A stretch of DNA of 64,000 bases from assembly GCA_964035015.1 (NCBI GenBank), contig OZ035997.1, forward strand, positions 29,732,567-29,796,566, in the 5' to 3' direction. Positions 62,226-64,000 of this stretch are shown one piece after another. Below the pieces are notes generated by a model that saw only the letters and a program-made list of their open reading frames with translations, made no database searches and was not told the DNA's origin. A program made the position numbers and the translations under genes. The DNA is from Corallium rubrum (Eukaryota; Cnidaria; Anthozoa; Scleralcyonacea; Coralliidae). How positions within the stretch are numbered: the first letter of the stretch is position 1; the number at the start of each line of letters is the position of its first letter.

Positions 62226-62649
62226 ATACCAGTAGCCCACCCAAAAAAAAAATCCGAGCCGAAACCAGACTCGGCCTACCACATGTAGCCCGAGTAATAA
62301 AAGTATAAACTCCTTTAGTAACAGTATTAATAATTACAACACACAAAATTCCATTTTCTGTCTGCAATATTGAACTATATTGTGAGATTTTAGGACAAAT
62401 TCTCTTAACTACCTAATTATTTTGTGTCGGAAATTTTACTCGATTTCCAGGCTGGAATCCTGGAACCCTATATATAATATAACTCTATATATAACTGGAG
62501 TAATACCTGCTGTTCCAAGATTGAAGTCAAACATGGTGGACATCTAGGACCAGACCTTGTAGAAGACTGGAAGTATACGTACTTCAGGCCCATAAGGATC
62601 GCGGCTCTGGGAACACGATTGCCACAGAGATATCACTCCAGTTATATTT
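62226..62649. other. Non-coding stretch
   Basis: No gene or clear repeat end was recognised. CTATATATAACTGGAGTAAT here is partly mirrored at about 62640 (CACTCCAGTTATATTTAA), so it may belong to the adjoining palindrome. Confidence 0.4.
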
Positions 62650-62820
62650 AACAAATAGAAAATCGCTTGCGTGTCTCTGTACTGTGATACAAACACGAAT
62701 GACGTGATTTCAACCGGAAAAAATGCCTAGTAGTCACACATTTTTTCCGGTTGAAATTGCGTCATTCGTGTTTGTATCACAGTACAGAGTTACAAAAGCG
62801 ATTTTCTATTTGTTTTATAA
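62650..62820. mobile_element. Near-perfect hairpin, about 170 bp
   Basis: AACAAATAGAAAATCGC and TACTGTGATACAAACACGAA, TTTCAACCGGAAAAAATG are mirrored around a short loop near 62735. Confidence 0.8.
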
Positions 62821-64000
62821 AATAACTAACCGTTTTACGAGGTAAAAAAACAAGGAGAAGCCACCAAAGTGACCGAGACTCAGCTGACGAATGATGGCGT
62901 AATCAAATAAATACGCCAGTGATTACGTGAGATTTAACCAAACAGAGCATGCGTTGTACAATATAAAATGAAAATGACGTCAAACGTGTCTCTGTACTCT
63001 GAGTGAAAATGGCTCTTGTCCAATCAGAGCGTGCGTAGCATACCTGTTATTTTATAAATTAATATAGAACTTACATACCAGAAATACCAATCTCATAATA
63101 TGACTAGAGGGGACAAAAATGCGAGAAAAATTGGACGCTGCCATTTAATCATAATGGAGGGGGGAAACCACTGCTCTCTATATAAACTGGATGGGGCATG
63201 AGGCCGGATTTTGCGTGCCAGTTGTATAATGACGTGACGTCGTGACCACTACCCAAGATGGCCGCCACTAAAGTTCATAAGCTTTCGTAGATTGAAAACA
63301 AACAAAAAAAGTTATTTTAAGAAAATTTAAATGGATGTAATGACACAAGAAGTACTCAATAAGGTTTAAGACGCCAATTTCTTGTATTTGTTTCTGTTAC
63401 TAAGACTGCGTTCACACGAGTCCAGTGTAGAAGATAAACGGTAAAATGTGGTTACGTTCACACGAATCCGTCATAATTTAAAGACGCTTTGAAGGCGCTC
63501 ACACGACACCGGAACCTTCTGGTGTACATCCAGTATTTCAATGCTGTGCACTGTTTAAAAAGTAAATGGAAACGAGGAGCAATTCAAAGAATATTACACC
63601 CCCCCCCCCCCCCCCCCCCAAGGTGTATAGCACATTCTAGGTTTACAATTTGTCTTTCCGTTTGGAACTCACCTTCTCAAATTCATGAATAATTCATGAG
63701 CTAATTAGCCAATCAAAAACACGTATTTCGTCACGTGCGTGAGTTGCGAAACCCCGGTAATAAACGAAAAATTGAATTAATAATTAGGAAATTAGATAAT
63801 ACGCTTTAAACAATAAAAAGCGTACATTACAACATTTCTAAATTATAAAAACAGTCAAAACAAAGAAAACTATTATACCACAATTCTAAATTATAAATGC
63901 AAAACTCAACACAGAAACCAATTAAGTTAGGTTATATAATAGCACGCCATCTAATTAGGGAATTCTACAACAATAGACTATTGTCAACTGAGAAGTTATT
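62821..64000. other. Repeat-rich end of window, no gene
   Basis: It holds a C-run near 63600-63619 and a repeat with AATTCATGAGCTAATTAGCC at about 63688, shared with 38335 and 45120. No exon or RNA gene is recognised. Confidence 0.45.

Overview
The window is animal nuclear DNA: spliced genes, introns packed with transposons, and no bacterial features. Two host genes can be read in full. Their protein families, together with very many palindromic MITE-type elements and LINE, Gypsy and tRNA-derived repeats, suggest an early-branching metazoan, most likely a cnidarian such as an anthozoan. No species-level assignment is possible from the sequence alone.

Layout. Positions 1-2100 hold degenerate minisatellite and a tRNA-derived SINE. 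Positions 2103-9356 form one giant fold-back element with satellite-repeat arms. It carries two opposed copies of an acidic, serine-rich repeat coding segment and a hAT-type MITE. Positions 9357-14241 are repeats and MITEs with no gene. Positions 14242-24515 (minus strand) are a six-exon SRA1-like gene; its large intron holds a broken LINE with nested insertions and a 1.1 kb palindrome. Positions 24516-24994 are a short head-to-head promoter region. Positions 24995-58604 (plus strand) are a STIM gene, the ER calcium sensor of store-operated calcium entry. Positions 58605-64000 hold a decayed LINE with a nested LINE tail, then palindromic repeats.

The main result is in STIM. The four consecutive exons encoding the luminal calcium sensor (EF-hand, hidden EF-hand and SAM domain) are present twice in tandem: cassette A at 26225-41639 and cassette B at 47628-51496. 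All eight exons are open, have GT/AG borders and keep the same phases. Exon 1 + A + exons 6-11 gives exactly 648 codons plus a stop; exon 1 + B + exons 6-11 gives 647. The cassettes differ at 17 amino acids plus one codon, including the EF loop and the hidden EF-hand. The gene could therefore make STIM proteins with two different calcium sensors on one transmembrane and Orai-activating module. Because the phases match, a double-sensor protein is also possible. Intron 2A (9.2 kb) contains a Ty3/Gypsy remnant, and the space between cassettes holds MITE, hAT-like and Mutator-like elements.

Other points of interest are an SRA1 protein twice the usual length because of one large Pro/Ser/Thr-rich exon, a CRE- and E-box-bearing promoter apparently shared by SRA1 and STIM, and an exceptional density of near-perfect inverted repeats, some built from opposed tRNA-like sequences.
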